From positions 310,001-374,000 of the forward strand of contig NZ_CP141608.1 in NCBI RefSeq assembly GCF_035581345.1: DNA of 64,000 nucleotides. The letters run 5' to 3'. The translations under genes and the position numbers were made by a program. Positions within the stretch are counted from its first letter, which is position 1, and each line of letters begins with the position of its first letter. Source of the DNA: Pseudomonas sp. JQ170C (GTDB lineage: Bacteria > Pseudomonadota > Gammaproteobacteria > Pseudomonadales > Pseudomonadaceae). Shown here one piece after another: positions 18,934 to 33,081 of this stretch. The notes under the pieces were generated by a model that saw only the letters and a list, made by a program, of their open reading frames with translations, did no database searches and was not told the origin of the DNA.

Positions 18934-19720
18934 CTGTGGCGAGCTCCTTGATGAAATACTGGTGCAGGTAGTCATTGAGTTTGCGCGAGGCCTGCGGGGC
19001 AGCCCCGAGAGCTGCGAATGCCTGCGGGTCGATATCCTCGCCGATCTGCAGACTGAAGTGCACCCGGCGCAGCGGGATACGGTACCAGGGCTCGGCCTTG
19101 GTCAAGGTGGTGGGGCTGACCTTGATGGTCACCGGTGTGATGAGTTTCGCACCGCGCAGGGCGATTGCGGCTGCACCGCGATGAAAGGCGGGCGTCTCTC
19201 CGGGCGGGGTGCGCGTGCCTTCGGGGAAGATGATCAGCGTCTGGCCATCGTGCAGGGCGGCGGCGGCACTGTCGAGCATGTCCATGCTGCCATCGTTGCT
19301 GATGTACTGCGCCGCGCGCACCGGGCCGCGGGTGAAGAGGTTGTGGAACAGGCTCTGCTTGACCACGCAGTTGGCCTGGCGCACCAGGCCGATCAGAAAC
19401 ACCACGTCGATCAGCGACGGATGATTGGCAAGGATCATCTGGCCGGGGCGCCCGAGCTTGCTTGCGCCACGCACCTCATACGTCAGCACGCCGCTGACCG
19501 CCATGAAGCGGACGAATCGCCAGAACAGCCAACTGATGGTGTGCCGGGTTCGCTGGCGAAGGCGCGTGCTGCCGCCGGGCAGGCACGCCAGCAGCGGGAT
19601 GACCAGCACCCGCAGGCACAGGCTGCCGACACCGAACAGACAGAAGCTGAACGCGGTGGCGAACAGTCGCCAATAGTAGGCGTCCCGAGGCCGGTTCAAG
19701 GCTTGCGTCGCCAGGTCCAT
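18908..19720 (-). CDS. 1-acyl-glycerol-3-phosphate-type acyltransferase (ApeD type)
   Basis: This is a 270-residue PlsC-like acyltransferase. H100-x4-D105 in LANHPSLID is the catalytic pair and IIFPEGTRTPPGE (about 167-179) is the acceptor-binding block. An N-terminal hydrophobic segment (about 20-47) anchors it to the inner membrane. In aryl polyene loci this gene is thought to build the lipid carrier of the pigment. Its start overlaps the end of the preceding gene by 25 bp. Confidence 0.88.
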   Translation of the reverse strand: MDLATQALNRPRDAYYWRLFATAFSFCLFGVGSLCLRVLVIPLLACLPGGSTRLRQRTRHTISWLFWRFVRFMAVSGVLTYEVRGASKLGRPGQMILANHPSLIDVVFLIGLVRQANCVVKQSLFHNLFTRGPVRAAQYISNDGSMDMLDSAAAALHDGQTLIIFPEGTRTPPGETPAFHRGAAAIALRGAKLITPVTIKVSPTTLTKAEPWYRIPLRRVHFSLQIGEDIDPQAFAALGAAPQASRKLNDYLHQYFIKELATDERSTARP

Positions 19721-20412
19721 GCACGGCGCTTCCAGGTATGGGTAAAGGTGGTCTGGCCGGTCAGCAGGCTGCGCAGCCAGCTCAGGGCGTGTGGTTCGTT
19801 GCCGGGGGCCGGGGTGGCGGCGCCTTGCTGGGTCAGGCTCCAGGTGTCGCCGGGGGTCAGCAGCAGTGCCAGCGCATAGTCGAACGGCACGTCGTCGACC
19901 CAGTCGCTATAAGCTTGGGGCGGTTGTTCTTCAACGACGATCAGCAGCACCGCCGGCGCGCCTTCGTGCAACAGGCCCGCGGCTTCCAGCACGCCTTGCT
20001 CGAAGCCGTCACCGGCGCCGGCAAGGGCGGTCATTTCGGCAGTGGAGCCGCGCATGATCGACCACAGGCCGATCACGGCGTTGTGTACCGAGAGGCTGAA
20101 CTGGGTGGGGGAGAGCGGTTGCTCCCGGGCCAGGTCGCTGAGAATGGCGAAGGTGCGTGGGGTCTCGCCATGCCGGCAGACAAACACCAGGGGCAGATCG
20201 GGCAGCCCTTCGGCCAACGGCCAGCCGACGGCGAAGGCGATGCGTGCCAGTCGGCTCAGGCGGCGGCGTTGCATGGCAGGCAAAAACGACACATCCGGCG
20301 CCTGATCGGTCGGCGCAAAGGGCTGGCTTGCCTGGCTCCAGTGCTGCCAATCGGCAGTCGTCTGCGCGCCTGGCGCCCAGGCTCGCCACTGGCTGATGTC
20401 GAATGTGATCAC
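19696..20412 (-). CDS. apeC: Chain-length-factor-like ketosynthase partner (ApeC type)
   Basis: This is a 238-residue beta-ketoacyl-synthase-like protein, about 60% of a full KS. It has the KS fold segments FSLSVHNAVIGLWSI and ALAGAGDGFEQGVLEA but no Cys at the nucleophile site and no C-terminal HGT/GHT histidine motifs. This matches the ApeC family, which forms a heterodimer with ApeO and sets chain length. It is the first gene of the leftward aryl polyene run, so the cluster promoter should lie in the 310-bp gap to the right. The start ATG at 20412 begins MITFDISQWRAW. Confidence 0.8.
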   Translation of the reverse strand: MITFDISQWRAWAPGAQTTADWQHWSQASQPFAPTDQAPDVSFLPAMQRRRLSRLARIAFAVGWPLAEGLPDLPLVFVCRHGETPRTFAILSDLAREQPLSPTQFSLSVHNAVIGLWSIMRGSTAEMTALAGAGDGFEQGVLEAAGLLHEGAPAVLLIVVEEQPPQAYSDWVDDVPFDYALALLLTPGDTWSLTQQGAATPAPGNEPHALSWLRSLLTGQTTFTHTWKRRAWTWRRKP

Positions 20413-20723
20413 GATGCTTGTTTTCCGCCCTGAGGGACTGCCTTGCCGAGGGTGCCGCAGCTGTTGAACTGGCAGAGTTTGGCGCTAAAACCGAGTGGCG
20501 CGCATTATCCCGGTGCCTGCGGCGGGTAGCAAATGCTGGTTGCAGATTCGCCCGCCAGTAAAAGACCTCGAAGGATCTGCTTCGTCAGACTAGCCTGTTT
20601 TTTCCCGACAGACGGTAGCAAACGGTTGTCGGTCGATTCCTTGGCATCTTGAGCATACGGTGCTGGTCAAGCTTGCGCCGGCATCACATACTCGGTCATT
20701 CCCTGATACACGGAGGTCATTCC
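20413..20723. other. Divergent regulatory gap between the APE cluster and the ParA gene
   Basis: This 311-bp spacer has no plausible gene. It must hold the promoter of the leftward aryl polyene run and the one for the rightward ParA-like gene. No strong sigma-70 hexamer pair or clean operator palindrome stands out. A GGAGG (20712-20716) precedes the ParA start. It is the likely right border of the accessory block. Confidence 0.6.
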
Positions 20724-21497
20724 ATGCGGCGTGTGGTGTTCAATCAGAAAGGTGGCGTGGGCAAGTCGAGCATTGCCTGCAACCTGGCAGCAGTGAGTGC
20801 CAATGAAGGCTATCGAACCTTGCTGATCGACCTGGATGCCCAGGCAAACTCGACCCAGTACCTGACCGGGTTGACCGGTGACGACATCCCCATGGGGATT
20901 GCCGATTTCTTCAAGCAAACCCTGTCTTCAGGCCCGTTTGCCAAGAAGAACAAGGTCGATATCTATGAAACGCCCTTCGACAACCTGCATGTGGTGACCG
21001 CCACCGCCGAGCTGGCTGACTTGCAGCCCAAGCTTGAGGCCAAGCACAAGATCAACAAGCTGCGCAAACTGCTCGATGAGCTGAGCGAAGATTACGACCG
21101 GATCTACCTGGATACGCCGCCAGCGCTTAACTTTTATGCGGTTTCGGCGCTGATCGCGGCAGATCGGGTATTGATTCCCTTCGACTGCGACAGCTTTTCC
21201 CGCCAGGCGCTGTATGGCCTGCTGGCCGAGATCGAAGAGCTCAAAGACGATCACAACGAAGACCTGCAAGTGGAAGGCATCGTCGTCAACCAGTTCCAGG
21301 CCCGCGCGAGCCTGCCCCAGCAGATGCTCGATGAACTGTTGGCCGAAGGCCTGCCGGTGTTGCCGGTGTACCTCAACAGCTCGGTGAAGATGCGCGAATC
21401 ACACCAGGCCAACCTGCCGTTGATTCACCTGGAACCCCGGCACAAGTTGACCCAGCAGTTTGTCGAGTTGCACGCCTTGCTGGAAGAGAACGCGTAG
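20724..21497 (+). CDS. Orphan ParA-family ATPase
   Basis: This is a 257-residue deviant Walker ATPase: VVFNQKGGVGKSSIACNLA at 4-22 (signature lysine in KGGVGK), LLIDLDAQANS as A' motif, and YLDTPPALNF as Walker B. No ParB or parS-like element is nearby, so it is not a plasmid-type partition pair; relatives position cellular cargo such as receptors or flagella. GGAGG at 20712-20716 supports ATG 20724. The TAG stop (21495-21497) is part of the REP word GTAGGAGCGGGC, so the last codons run into a repeat. Confidence 0.88.
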   Translation: MRRVVFNQKGGVGKSSIACNLAAVSANEGYRTLLIDLDAQANSTQYLTGLTGDDIPMGIADFFKQTLSSGPFAKKNKVDIYETPFDNLHVVTATAELADLQPKLEAKHKINKLRKLLDELSEDYDRIYLDTPPALNFYAVSALIAADRVLIPFDCDSFSRQALYGLLAEIEELKDDHNEDLQVEGIVVNQFQARASLPQQMLDELLAEGLPVLPVYLNSSVKMRESHQANLPLIHLEPRHKLTQQFVELHALLEENA

Positions 21498-21563
21498 GAG
21501 CGGGCTTGCCCCGCGATGCGGTGTGACTGATAGATCGCGATCGCGGGGCAAGCCCGCTCCTAC
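21494..21563. repeat. REP pair overlapping the ParA stop codon
   Basis: GTAGGAGCGGGCTTGCCCCGCGAT begins at 21494 and its inverted copy ends near 21563, with about 20 bases between. The first copy supplies the ParA TAG stop. Confidence 0.85.
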
Positions 21564-21570
21564 GGGCGGT

Positions 21571-22005
21571 TCAAATCCCCTGGCTACGCAGCCACTCCAG
21601 CAACTGCTGAAGTGGAAACGCACCGCTCTGGCGCGCCACTTCCCGGCCATTTTTGAACAGGATCAGGCTGGGAATCGAACGAATCCCCAATTGCCCCGCC
21701 AACTGCTGATTGGCCTCGCTGTCGAGCTTGGCCAGGCGGCAGCGGCCGCTCAGTTGGCTGGCAGCCTGTTCAAAGACCGGTGCGAAGGATTTGCACGGCC
21801 CGCACCAATCGGCCCAAACGTCGATCAGCAGTGGCAGGTCGCCCTTGATCTGGCTGGCGTAGTCGCCCTGCTTGAGCTCGAACGGCTTGCTCAGCAGTAC
21901 CGGGCTTTTGCAGCGGCCGCATTTGGGCGCATCGCCCAGGCGCTCGGCCGGGATGCGGTTCAGACCGTTGCAGTGCGGGCAGGGGATCAGCAGGGGGTCA
22001 GTCAT
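21571..22005 (-). CDS. trxC: Thioredoxin 2 (TrxC)
   Basis: This is a 144-residue thioredoxin with an N-terminal zinc module (CPHC at about 9-12 and CGRC at about 31-34) followed by the thioredoxin domain with active site WCGPCK (about 71-76). TrxC reduces protein disulfides in the cytoplasm and is stress-linked in other bacteria. ATG 22005 is preceded by GGAG at good spacing; a TTG one codon earlier is unlikely. It ends in the gap shared with the ParA gene, within REP sequence. Confidence 0.95.
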   Translation of the reverse strand: MTDPLLIPCPHCNGLNRIPAERLGDAPKCGRCKSPVLLSKPFELKQGDYASQIKGDLPLLIDVWADWCGPCKSFAPVFEQAASQLSGRCRLAKLDSEANQQLAGQLGIRSIPSLILFKNGREVARQSGAFPLQQLLEWLRSQGI

Positions 22006-22015
22006 CAAAAACTCC

Positions 22016-22040
22016 GTAGGAGCGGGCTTGCCCCGCGATT
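22016..22040. repeat. Single REP unit
   Basis: One GTAGGAGCGGGCTTGCCCCGCGAT copy sits between trxC and selO. No inverted partner is adjacent. Confidence 0.85.
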
Positions 22041-22041
22041 A

Positions 22042-26929
<4,888 letters not shown>

Positions 26930-26953
26930 GCAACCAGGGGCGAAGTTCGGAGT

Positions 26954-28696
26954 TTAAAGGAACAATCCGGGGCCGGGTCGAGTTCCTTCGGGGAATTTGA
27001 CGCCCACTTTGAGGATCTTGTTCCCTTCCATCATCGCCACCGTCCATAGCGTGTTGTTCCATTCGATCTGGTCGCCCACCACCGGTGCGCCGCCAACCTT
27101 CTGCGCAATGAAGCGGCTGAGCGGCATATGCGGGTCCTGGCCATCGAGCTGCAAACCGTACAACGCCGCTACAGCCCCCAGTTCTGCGTCACCTTCGAGC
27201 ACGAAGTCACCAAAGAAGCGCAGGTCCAGACCGCGCTGCGGCGCCTGGCTGAATAACTTGCCGAGGGCCGGAAGGTTGTGTTCGTGGCCGATCACGCAGA
27301 GCAAATCATCGACTTCCAGGGTGGTACTTCCCGACGGGTGGAGCAGTTGCTGGCCACGAAACAGGGCCGCGATACGGGTGCCCTCGGGCATTTTCAGTTC
27401 GCGCAGGGCGGCACCGATGCACCACTTTTCCGCCCCCAGGCGATAGACGAACAGCTCCCACTCGCTGGTGATATGGACTTCCAGGGCCGAACGGGAGATG
27501 GGCGCAGGGTCGGGCGGTACGGTGACTTTGAGCAGCTTGGCCATCCACGGCAGGCTGGTGCCCTGCACCAGCAGCGAGACCAGCACGATAAAGAACGCCA
27601 GGTTGAAGAACAGCTGGGCGTCAGGCAGGCCGGCCATCAGCGGGAACACCGCCAGGATGATGGGGACCGCGCCGCGCAGGCCGACCCAGGAGATAAACGC
27701 CTTTTCCCGGCCATGGAACGCCTTGAACGGCAACAGGCTGGCGATTACCGACAGCGGCCGGGCGAAGATGATCATCCACAGCGCCAGGCCCAGTGCTGGC
27801 AGGGCGATGGGCAGCAGGTCATGGGGGGTGACCAGCAGGCCCAGCACCAGGAACATGCCGATCTGCGCAAGCCAGGCCATGCCGTCGAGCATATGCAGGA
27901 TGCCGTGGCGGCTGCGGATCGGTCGGTTGCCCAGCACCAGGCCGCACAGGTACACGGCGAGGAAGCCGCTGCCGTGAAGGGCGTTGGTAAGCGAGAACAC
28001 CACCAGGCCGCCGGCGATCACCAGGATCGGGTAGAGGCCGCCGGCGAGGTTGATCCGGTTGACCATCTGCAGCATCAGCCAGCCGCCGCCCAGGCCCATC
28101 AGGCTGCCAATACCGAACTCGCGCAGCAGATGGCCGAGCAGGCTCCAGTGCAGGCCGGTCTGGCCGCTGGCGATCATCTCGATCAGGGTGACGGTGAGGA
28201 ATACGGCCATCGGGTCGTTGCTGCCCGACTCGATCTCGAGGGTCGCGGTGACCCGCTCGTTCAGGCCCTTGCCGCCCAGCAGCGAGAACACCGCCGCGGC
28301 GTCGGTAGAGCCGACGATGGCGCCGATCAGCAGGCCCTGGATCAGGCTGAGATCAAACAGCCACGCCGCGACCATGCCGGTCAGGCCCGTGGTGATGAGC
28401 ACGCCCACGGTGGCCAGCGACAGGGCCGGCCACAGGGCCACGCGAAAACTTGCCACCCGTGTGCGCAAGCCGCCGTCGAGCAGGATCACGGCCAACGCCA
28501 GGTTGCCCACCAGATAAGCGGTTGGATAATTGTTGAAGATGATGCCGCCACCATCCACGCCGGCCAGCATGCCGACGGCAAGGATGATGACCAGGATCGG
28601 GATGCCCAGGCGCGAAGACAGTGAGCTGACCAGAATACTTGCACCTACCAGCAATGCGCCGATCAAGAACAGGCTATTGATGGTGGACGCATCCAA
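26954..28696 (-). CDS. cvrA: Potassium/proton antiporter CvrA (NhaP2)
   Basis: This is a 580-residue cation/proton antiporter. About 12 TMs (to about 395) include the CPA1 hallmarks [21 protein letters not shown] and [14 protein letters not shown]. Then come a TrkA-C-like domain (about 405-490) and a C-terminal regulatory part. NhaP2-type proteins export K+ (or Na+) in exchange for protons. The preferred start is TTG at 28696 (read [16 protein letters not shown]), with GGAG about 8 bases before it. The open frame extends to 28741, but that stretch ([15 protein letters not shown]) is not family-like. It is probably co-transcribed with mscK. Confidence 0.9.
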   Translation of the reverse strand: MDASTINSLFLIGALLVGASILVSSLSSRLGIPILVIILAVGMLAGVDGGGIIFNNYPTAYLVGNLALAVILLDGGLRTRVASFRVALWPALSLATVGVLITTGLTGMVAAWLFDLSLIQGLLIGAIVGSTDAAAVFSLLGGKGLNERVTATLEIESGSNDPMAVFLTVTLIEMIASGQTGLHWSLLGHLLREFGIGSLMGLGGGWLMLQMVNRINLAGGLYPILVIAGGLVVFSLTNALHGSGFLAVYLCGLVLGNRPIRSRHGILHMLDGMAWLAQIGMFLVLGLLVTPHDLLPIALPALGLALWMIIFARPLSVIASLLPFKAFHGREKAFISWVGLRGAVPIILAVFPLMAGLPDAQLFFNLAFFIVLVSLLVQGTSLPWMAKLLKVTVPPDPAPISRSALEVHITSEWELFVYRLGAEKWCIGAALRELKMPEGTRIAALFRGQQLLHPSGSTTLEVDDLLCVIGHEHNLPALGKLFSQAPQRGLDLRFFGDFVLEGDAELGAVAALYGLQLDGQDPHMPLSRFIAQKVGGAPVVGDQIEWNNTLWTVAMMEGNKILKVGVKFPEGTRPGPGLFL

Positions 28697-28904
28697 AGGC
28701 GGTACTCCGGGGAAAAGCAGAAAGGGGACCGGCTTGAACAAGCAGGTCGCATGCCAACTGATTCTAACCTGAGGGCTTGGCGCGCTGTAAAGCGTTCCGT
28801 GGCGTTGATTTCAAATGCGGGGTGCGGTGGTGGATAGATGACACCCCGGCGCATGGGCAATGGCTTGAAGTGAGGGCCCCTCCATTGCACCGAGGTCCCA
28901 CACC

Positions 28905-31181
28905 ATGCCTGACGCTACCCTTACGCCAGTTCAGCCCGATGCCAGTGCCACCTTGCAGGGCATCGCCGAACGCTACATGGCCAACTTCCCCTCCCTGCAT
29001 ACCTTGGCGCGCCAGGCTGCCGGGCACATCGTGCGCCAGCAGTTGGGTTACTGGCTGGACCCTGACCGCATTTACTGGCATCGCTTCGAGGGTGCGATCA
29101 GCAGCAACCGGACCTTCACCGGCTGGCGGCACGAGGGTTCCCCCGTGCGCTCGATGACCCTGAGCGAACTGACCTTGCGCCGCTTCGCGGCGGGCGAGCA
29201 GGGCAACAGCGATCTGCTGGGCCTGTACGGCGGCTTCTACCGGGTGGATGGCCACCATGGCCGTTACGACGAGACCAATGAAGTTCGCTTGCTGCCCAGT
29301 GCGATTCTGCAGGCATTCTGGAACCTGGATTTCCAGCCCGTGTACCTGGCGACGCTGGCGAAATTCTGGGAGGACTCGGGCGAGGATTTTTGCCTGCTGG
29401 CGCGTACAAGCTACCTGGCGGCGGTCGCCCTCGCGCAGGCGCAAGGCCGGCTGAGCGAGCGGGATTACACGCAGTTGTGCGCGGCGGTGGCGGCTGGCGC
29501 CGCACTGCCTTTGAGCCTGCAGCAGTTACGGGTAAAGGCCGCAGCAGAGACTGAATCGCCGTTTCGCCAATGTCGGCTGGGGGCGTACACGGCGCGGGAT
29601 CTGTTCTGGCTGACGCTCACTGGAGGCCGGCAGGTGCTGTATTTCTGCGGGCAAGGCCGCAGCGAGTTGCAGGTGTTCGACAGCACGAAACGCCTGAACG
29701 CCTGGCTCCAGAAGCAACTGCGCGATCCGTCCGCCCGTGAGCGCTTCATTGCGCACTTTCTCCACGACGCTGGGGCGTTGGCCGACGATGGCGCTACCTT
29801 GCGCGCCTTGTGTGATCAGTTGGTGGCGGCAACGGTGCACCTTGAGCGGGCCGGGCACCCGAGCCGGGGCGATGTCTTCGACACGCTGTACCGCGTCACG
29901 GTGACTGAAATGGTGCGCGATGCCCGCGCCCGCAGCACCTCCAACAGTGAGCTGCACAAGGGCGAGTGGATGAACTACCTGAAACTGGCGCCGCGCTTTG
30001 TAACGCCGTTGGCCTTGATCTGGTGGCCCTTTGCCGGAGTTGCCCTGGGGGCGGGCGTCGGCAACCTGGGGCTGCACCTGGATCAGGCGCTGAACGCGCC
30101 GTTGCTGGCACAGCGCCGGGCAGGCTGGGGAGATGCCTTCGTTGATGTGTTGTTCATTCTGATTGATGCGCAGATGTTGCACCTCGGCGAGGTCTTCGAG
30201 GCACCGGGGCTGGCCGAAGCCCCGGCACTGGCGCCGGAAGAAGGCTATGTGCCGGATTCGCTGCGGGGTGTGCAGGACGAGCGGCCGGCGCTGGCGCTGG
30301 ATGAGGGCGGTGGCGAACAGGGCGGGGATTTTCCCGGGCGCCGCTCGTCGTTCTGGGACCTGCACATGCAGCCTTCGGCCGATGAGTTGCTGGCCGTTTC
30401 GGATGTGGCCCTGGCCCGTCAGCGCGGGCTGATGGTTCACGTGCCGCGGGTCGAGCTGGAGGCGTTCTCGGCCGATGGCGATTATCTGGATGCCTTTGGC
30501 CAGCCGTATCCGGTGTATCGCGACGAGTTGGGCTTCGGTGCGCGCAACATCAAGACGTACACCCATTCGCCCGAGCGCTATAACAACCTGCTGCGAGGGC
30601 TGGCGCTGGACGGCGAGTTGGCCGCCAACGTGGCCCGAGTGCATGGCCTGGCGGATGAGTTGGAGAGCCTGGGCGGCGACAACCAGGTGCGTCTGTACCG
30701 GGTCGGTATGGGAAGGCGTGACACCAGCGGTGCGTATTGGCGTGACGGGCGGATCAAGGTGGGGGACCGGTTGCTGACCACCGATTTCACCTCGTTTTCG
30801 GAGAACCCGTATTTTGCCTGGGAGATGTTCAACAGCCCGGCGGCGCAGGTGAGCGGGCAGGCGGCGTTCGACGACGGCTCGGTGGTGTATGTGCTGGAGC
30901 CGGGAGGTGCGCGCTGTGCAGTGCCGGTGGCGCCGTTTTCCGATCTGCAGCATGAGGCCGAGTCGGTCGTGCTGCCGGGGTGGCATTTGCAGGTGGAGGA
31001 CATCGCGCACATCAGCGGCGCGGATTACCGGTTTGTGCAGGTGCGGTTGCGGGCGATGGAGGCGGGGAGCGGGCAGGTGTACGAGTTGCGGACCGGGCAG
31101 CCGTTTGAGCGGGAGCGGTTTGCGCAGCGTCTGGGGGTGGTTGGCGCGTCGGTGATGGAGCGGTTTTTCCTGCGGTATTGA
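28905..31181 (+). CDS. DUF6543-type putative toxin with C-terminal ADP-ribosyltransferase-like domain
   Basis: I do not recognise a named gene. The 758-residue protein has an N-terminal region (about 1-330) like Pseudomonas 'dermonecrotic toxin' DUF6543 proteins: tandem helical stretches, AKFWEDSGEDFCLLAR (F154-W155), then YTARDLFWLTLTGGRQVLYF. A hydrophobic segment (about 366-386) may be membrane-inserting. The C-terminal 170 residues read as a mono-ADP-ribosyltransferase: R599 in VRLYRVG, S630/S632 in FTSFSENP, and E684-x-E686 in HEAESVVLPGW, the R-S-E order and spacing of arginine-type ARTs. There is no signal peptide. No small immunity or chaperone gene is adjacent; neighbours are housekeeping genes. 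GAGG 8 bases before ATG 28905 supports the start. The toxin role is inferred. Confidence 0.8.
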   Translation: MPDATLTPVQPDASATLQGIAERYMANFPSLHTLARQAAGHIVRQQLGYWLDPDRIYWHRFEGAISSNRTFTGWRHEGSPVRSMTLSELTLRRFAAGEQGNSDLLGLYGGFYRVDGHHGRYDETNEVRLLPSAILQAFWNLDFQPVYLATLAKFWEDSGEDFCLLARTSYLAAVALAQAQGRLSERDYTQLCAAVAAGAALPLSLQQLRVKAAAETESPFRQCRLGAYTARDLFWLTLTGGRQVLYFCGQGRSELQVFDSTKRLNAWLQKQLRDPSARERFIAHFLHDAGALADDGATLRALCDQLVAATVHLERAGHPSRGDVFDTLYRVTVTEMVRDARARSTSNSELHKGEWMNYLKLAPRFVTPLALIWWPFAGVALGAGVGNLGLHLDQALNAPLLAQRRAGWGDAFVDVLFILIDAQMLHLGEVFEAPGLAEAPALAPEEGYVPDSLRGVQDERPALALDEGGGEQGGDFPGRRSSFWDLHMQPSADELLAVSDVALARQRGLMVHVPRVELEAFSADGDYLDAFGQPYPVYRDELGFGARNIKTYTHSPERYNNLLRGLALDGELAANVARVHGLADELESLGGDNQVRLYRVGMGRRDTSGAYWRDGRIKVGDRLLTTDFTSFSENPYFAWEMFNSPAAQVSGQAAFDDGSVVYVLEPGGARCAVPVAPFSDLQHEAESVVLPGWHLQVEDIAHISGADYRFVQVRLRAMEAGSGQVYELRTGQPFERERFAQRLGVVGASVMERFFLRY

Positions 31182-31225
31182 TCGTAGGGCAAGCCCGCTC
31201 CGGTAGGAGCGGGCTTGCCCCGCGA
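31181..31225. repeat. REP pair between the putative toxin gene and betA
   Basis: One degenerate arm (GTAGGGCAAGCCCGCTC) and one full arm (GTAGGAGCGGGCTTGCCCCGCG) lie between the two convergent genes. Confidence 0.8.
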
Positions 31226-31230
31226 AAATG

Positions 31231-32922
31231 TTACGACTGCTTCACTTCACGCATCGGCTTGCCTTTGACCGGCGCGCCGTTGGCCACGTAGTACTTGGCG
31301 GTGCTGCGCGGCAGTGGCTGGCGGCCACGGATCTTGTCGGCGATTTTCTCGGCGATCATGATCGTGGTGGCGTTCAGGTTACCGGTGATGATGATCGGCA
31401 TGATCGAGGCATCGACCACACGCAGGCCCTGCATGCCATGCACGCGACCCTGGCCATCGACCACAGCCATCTCGTCGTCGCCCATCTTGCACGAGCACGA
31501 TGGATGGAACGCGGTTTCGGCGTGTTCGCGGATGAACTTGTCCAGTTCCTCGTCGGTCTGCACATCGGCGCCTGGGCTGATTTCGCGACCACGGTAAGCA
31601 TCCAGCGCAGGTTGGGCCATGATTTCCCGGGTCAGGCGGATGCCGTCACGGAATTCCTGCCAGTCCTGCTCGGTAGCCATGTAGTTGAACAGGATGCTCG
31701 GGTGCTGGCGCGGGTCCTTGGACTTGGCCTGGATACGACCGCGGCTAGGCGAACGCATCGAACCCATGTGGGCCTGGAAGCCATGTTCCTGTACGCCGTT
31801 GCTGCCGTTGTAGTTAATCGCAACGGGCAGGAAGTGGTACTGGATGTTCGGCCACTCGAACTCAGGACGGGTGCGGATGAAACCGCCGGCCTCGAACTGG
31901 TTGCTGGCGCCGATGCCGGTACCGTTGAACAGCCACTCGGCACCAATGGCCGGCTGGTTGTACCAGAGCAGCGACGGGTACAGGGAAACCGGCTGGGTGC
32001 AGGCGTACTGCAGGTACAGCTCCAGGTGGTCCTGCAGGTTCTCGCCAACGCCTGGCAGGTCATGGACCACCGGGATGTCGAGGTTCTTCAGCAGTTCGGC
32101 CGGGCCGACACCGGAGCGCTGCAGCAGTTGCGGCGAAGCGATGGCGCCGGAGCAGACGATGACTTCCTTGCGGGCACGGGCTTCGACGCGCTCTTCGCTG
32201 GCGCCGACCAGGTAGGTCACGCCAACGGCGCGCTTGCCGTCGAACAGCACGCGGTCAGACAGGGCGTGGGTGACGATAGTCAGGGTCGAACGCTTCTTGG
32301 CGGTGTCCAGGTAGCCACGGGCGGTGCTGGAACGACGGCCTTTAGGCGTGACGGTACGGTCCATCGGGCCGAAACCTTCCTGCTGGTAGCCGTTCAAGTC
32401 TTCGGTGCGCGGGTAACCGGCCTGCACGCCGGCCTCGACCATGGCGTGGAACAGCGGGTTGTTGCCGGCTTTTGGCGTGGTCACGCTGACCGGGCCTTCG
32501 CCACCGTGCCAGTCGTTGGGGCCGATGTCGCGGGTTTCGGCCTTGCGGAAGTACGGCAGGCAGTCCAGGTAGGTCCAGTCGTCAAGGCCCGGCAGTTGTG
32601 CCCAGCCGTCGAAGTCCAGGGCGTTGCCGCGGATGTAGCACATGCCGTTGATCAGCGACGAGCCACCCAGGCCCTTGCCACGGCCGCATTCCATCCGGCG
32701 GTTGTCCATGTGCGGCTCTGGATCGGTCTCGTAGGCCCAGTTGTAGCGACGACCCTGCAGCGGGAAGGCCAGGGCGGCCGGCATCTGGGTACGGAAGTCC
32801 ATGCGGTAGTCGGGGCCACCGGCCTCGAGCAGCAGGACGGTAACGCCTTCGTCTTCGGTCAGGCGGGTCGCCAGGGTATTACCGGCCGAGCCGGCACCGA
32901 CGATGATGTAATCGAATTCCAT
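31231..32922 (-). CDS. betA: Choline dehydrogenase BetA
   Basis: This 563-residue FAD-dependent GMC oxidoreductase converts choline to betaine aldehyde (and can take it on to glycine betaine). [17 protein letters not shown] at 5-21 is the FAD-binding fold; [20 protein letters not shown] is GMC signature 1; HPSCSCKMG and [25 protein letters not shown] near the C-terminus hold the catalytic His and Asn region. Start ATG 32922 begins exactly at the FAD fold with GGAAG upstream. It is the third gene of betI-betB-betA, separated from betB by 159 bp holding an inverted repeat. Confidence 0.97.
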   Translation of the reverse strand: MEFDYIIVGAGSAGNTLATRLTEDEGVTVLLLEAGGPDYRMDFRTQMPAALAFPLQGRRYNWAYETDPEPHMDNRRMECGRGKGLGGSSLINGMCYIRGNALDFDGWAQLPGLDDWTYLDCLPYFRKAETRDIGPNDWHGGEGPVSVTTPKAGNNPLFHAMVEAGVQAGYPRTEDLNGYQQEGFGPMDRTVTPKGRRSSTARGYLDTAKKRSTLTIVTHALSDRVLFDGKRAVGVTYLVGASEERVEARARKEVIVCSGAIASPQLLQRSGVGPAELLKNLDIPVVHDLPGVGENLQDHLELYLQYACTQPVSLYPSLLWYNQPAIGAEWLFNGTGIGASNQFEAGGFIRTRPEFEWPNIQYHFLPVAINYNGSNGVQEHGFQAHMGSMRSPSRGRIQAKSKDPRQHPSILFNYMATEQDWQEFRDGIRLTREIMAQPALDAYRGREISPGADVQTDEELDKFIREHAETAFHPSCSCKMGDDEMAVVDGQGRVHGMQGLRVVDASIMPIIITGNLNATTIMIAEKIADKIRGRQPLPRSTAKYYVANGAPVKGKPMREVKQS

Positions 32923-32940
32923 GGGGGGCTTCCTCCGGAA

Positions 32941-33080
32941 GCAGCTGCAAGCTTCAGGCTACAAGCTGCAAGTAACAGCAGTTGTGCGAAGCTTGCGAGA
33001 TGGATTAGGCCTGCAAGGGCCGGTGGGCTACGCCGACCGGCACTTTCTTGCAGCTTGAAGCTTCAGGCTTGTAGCTGTCG
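32941..33080. repeat. Inverted repeat between betB and betA
   Basis: The left arm at about 32941-32972 (GCAGCTGCAAGCTTCAGGCT...) and the right arm at about 33048-33078 (CTTGCAGCTTGAAGCTTCAG...) are near-complementary over about 30 bases, separated by about 75 bases. The words match the repeat upstream of gltD (63-86). In the transcript it could form a long stem that protects or ends the betIB message. Confidence 0.65.
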
Positions 33081-33081
33081 G

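Noticed and set aside
20724..21497. ParA as a plasmid partition remnant or sign of an integrated plasmid
   Set aside because: There is no ParB, parS, replication or transfer gene nearby, and the flanks are core genes.
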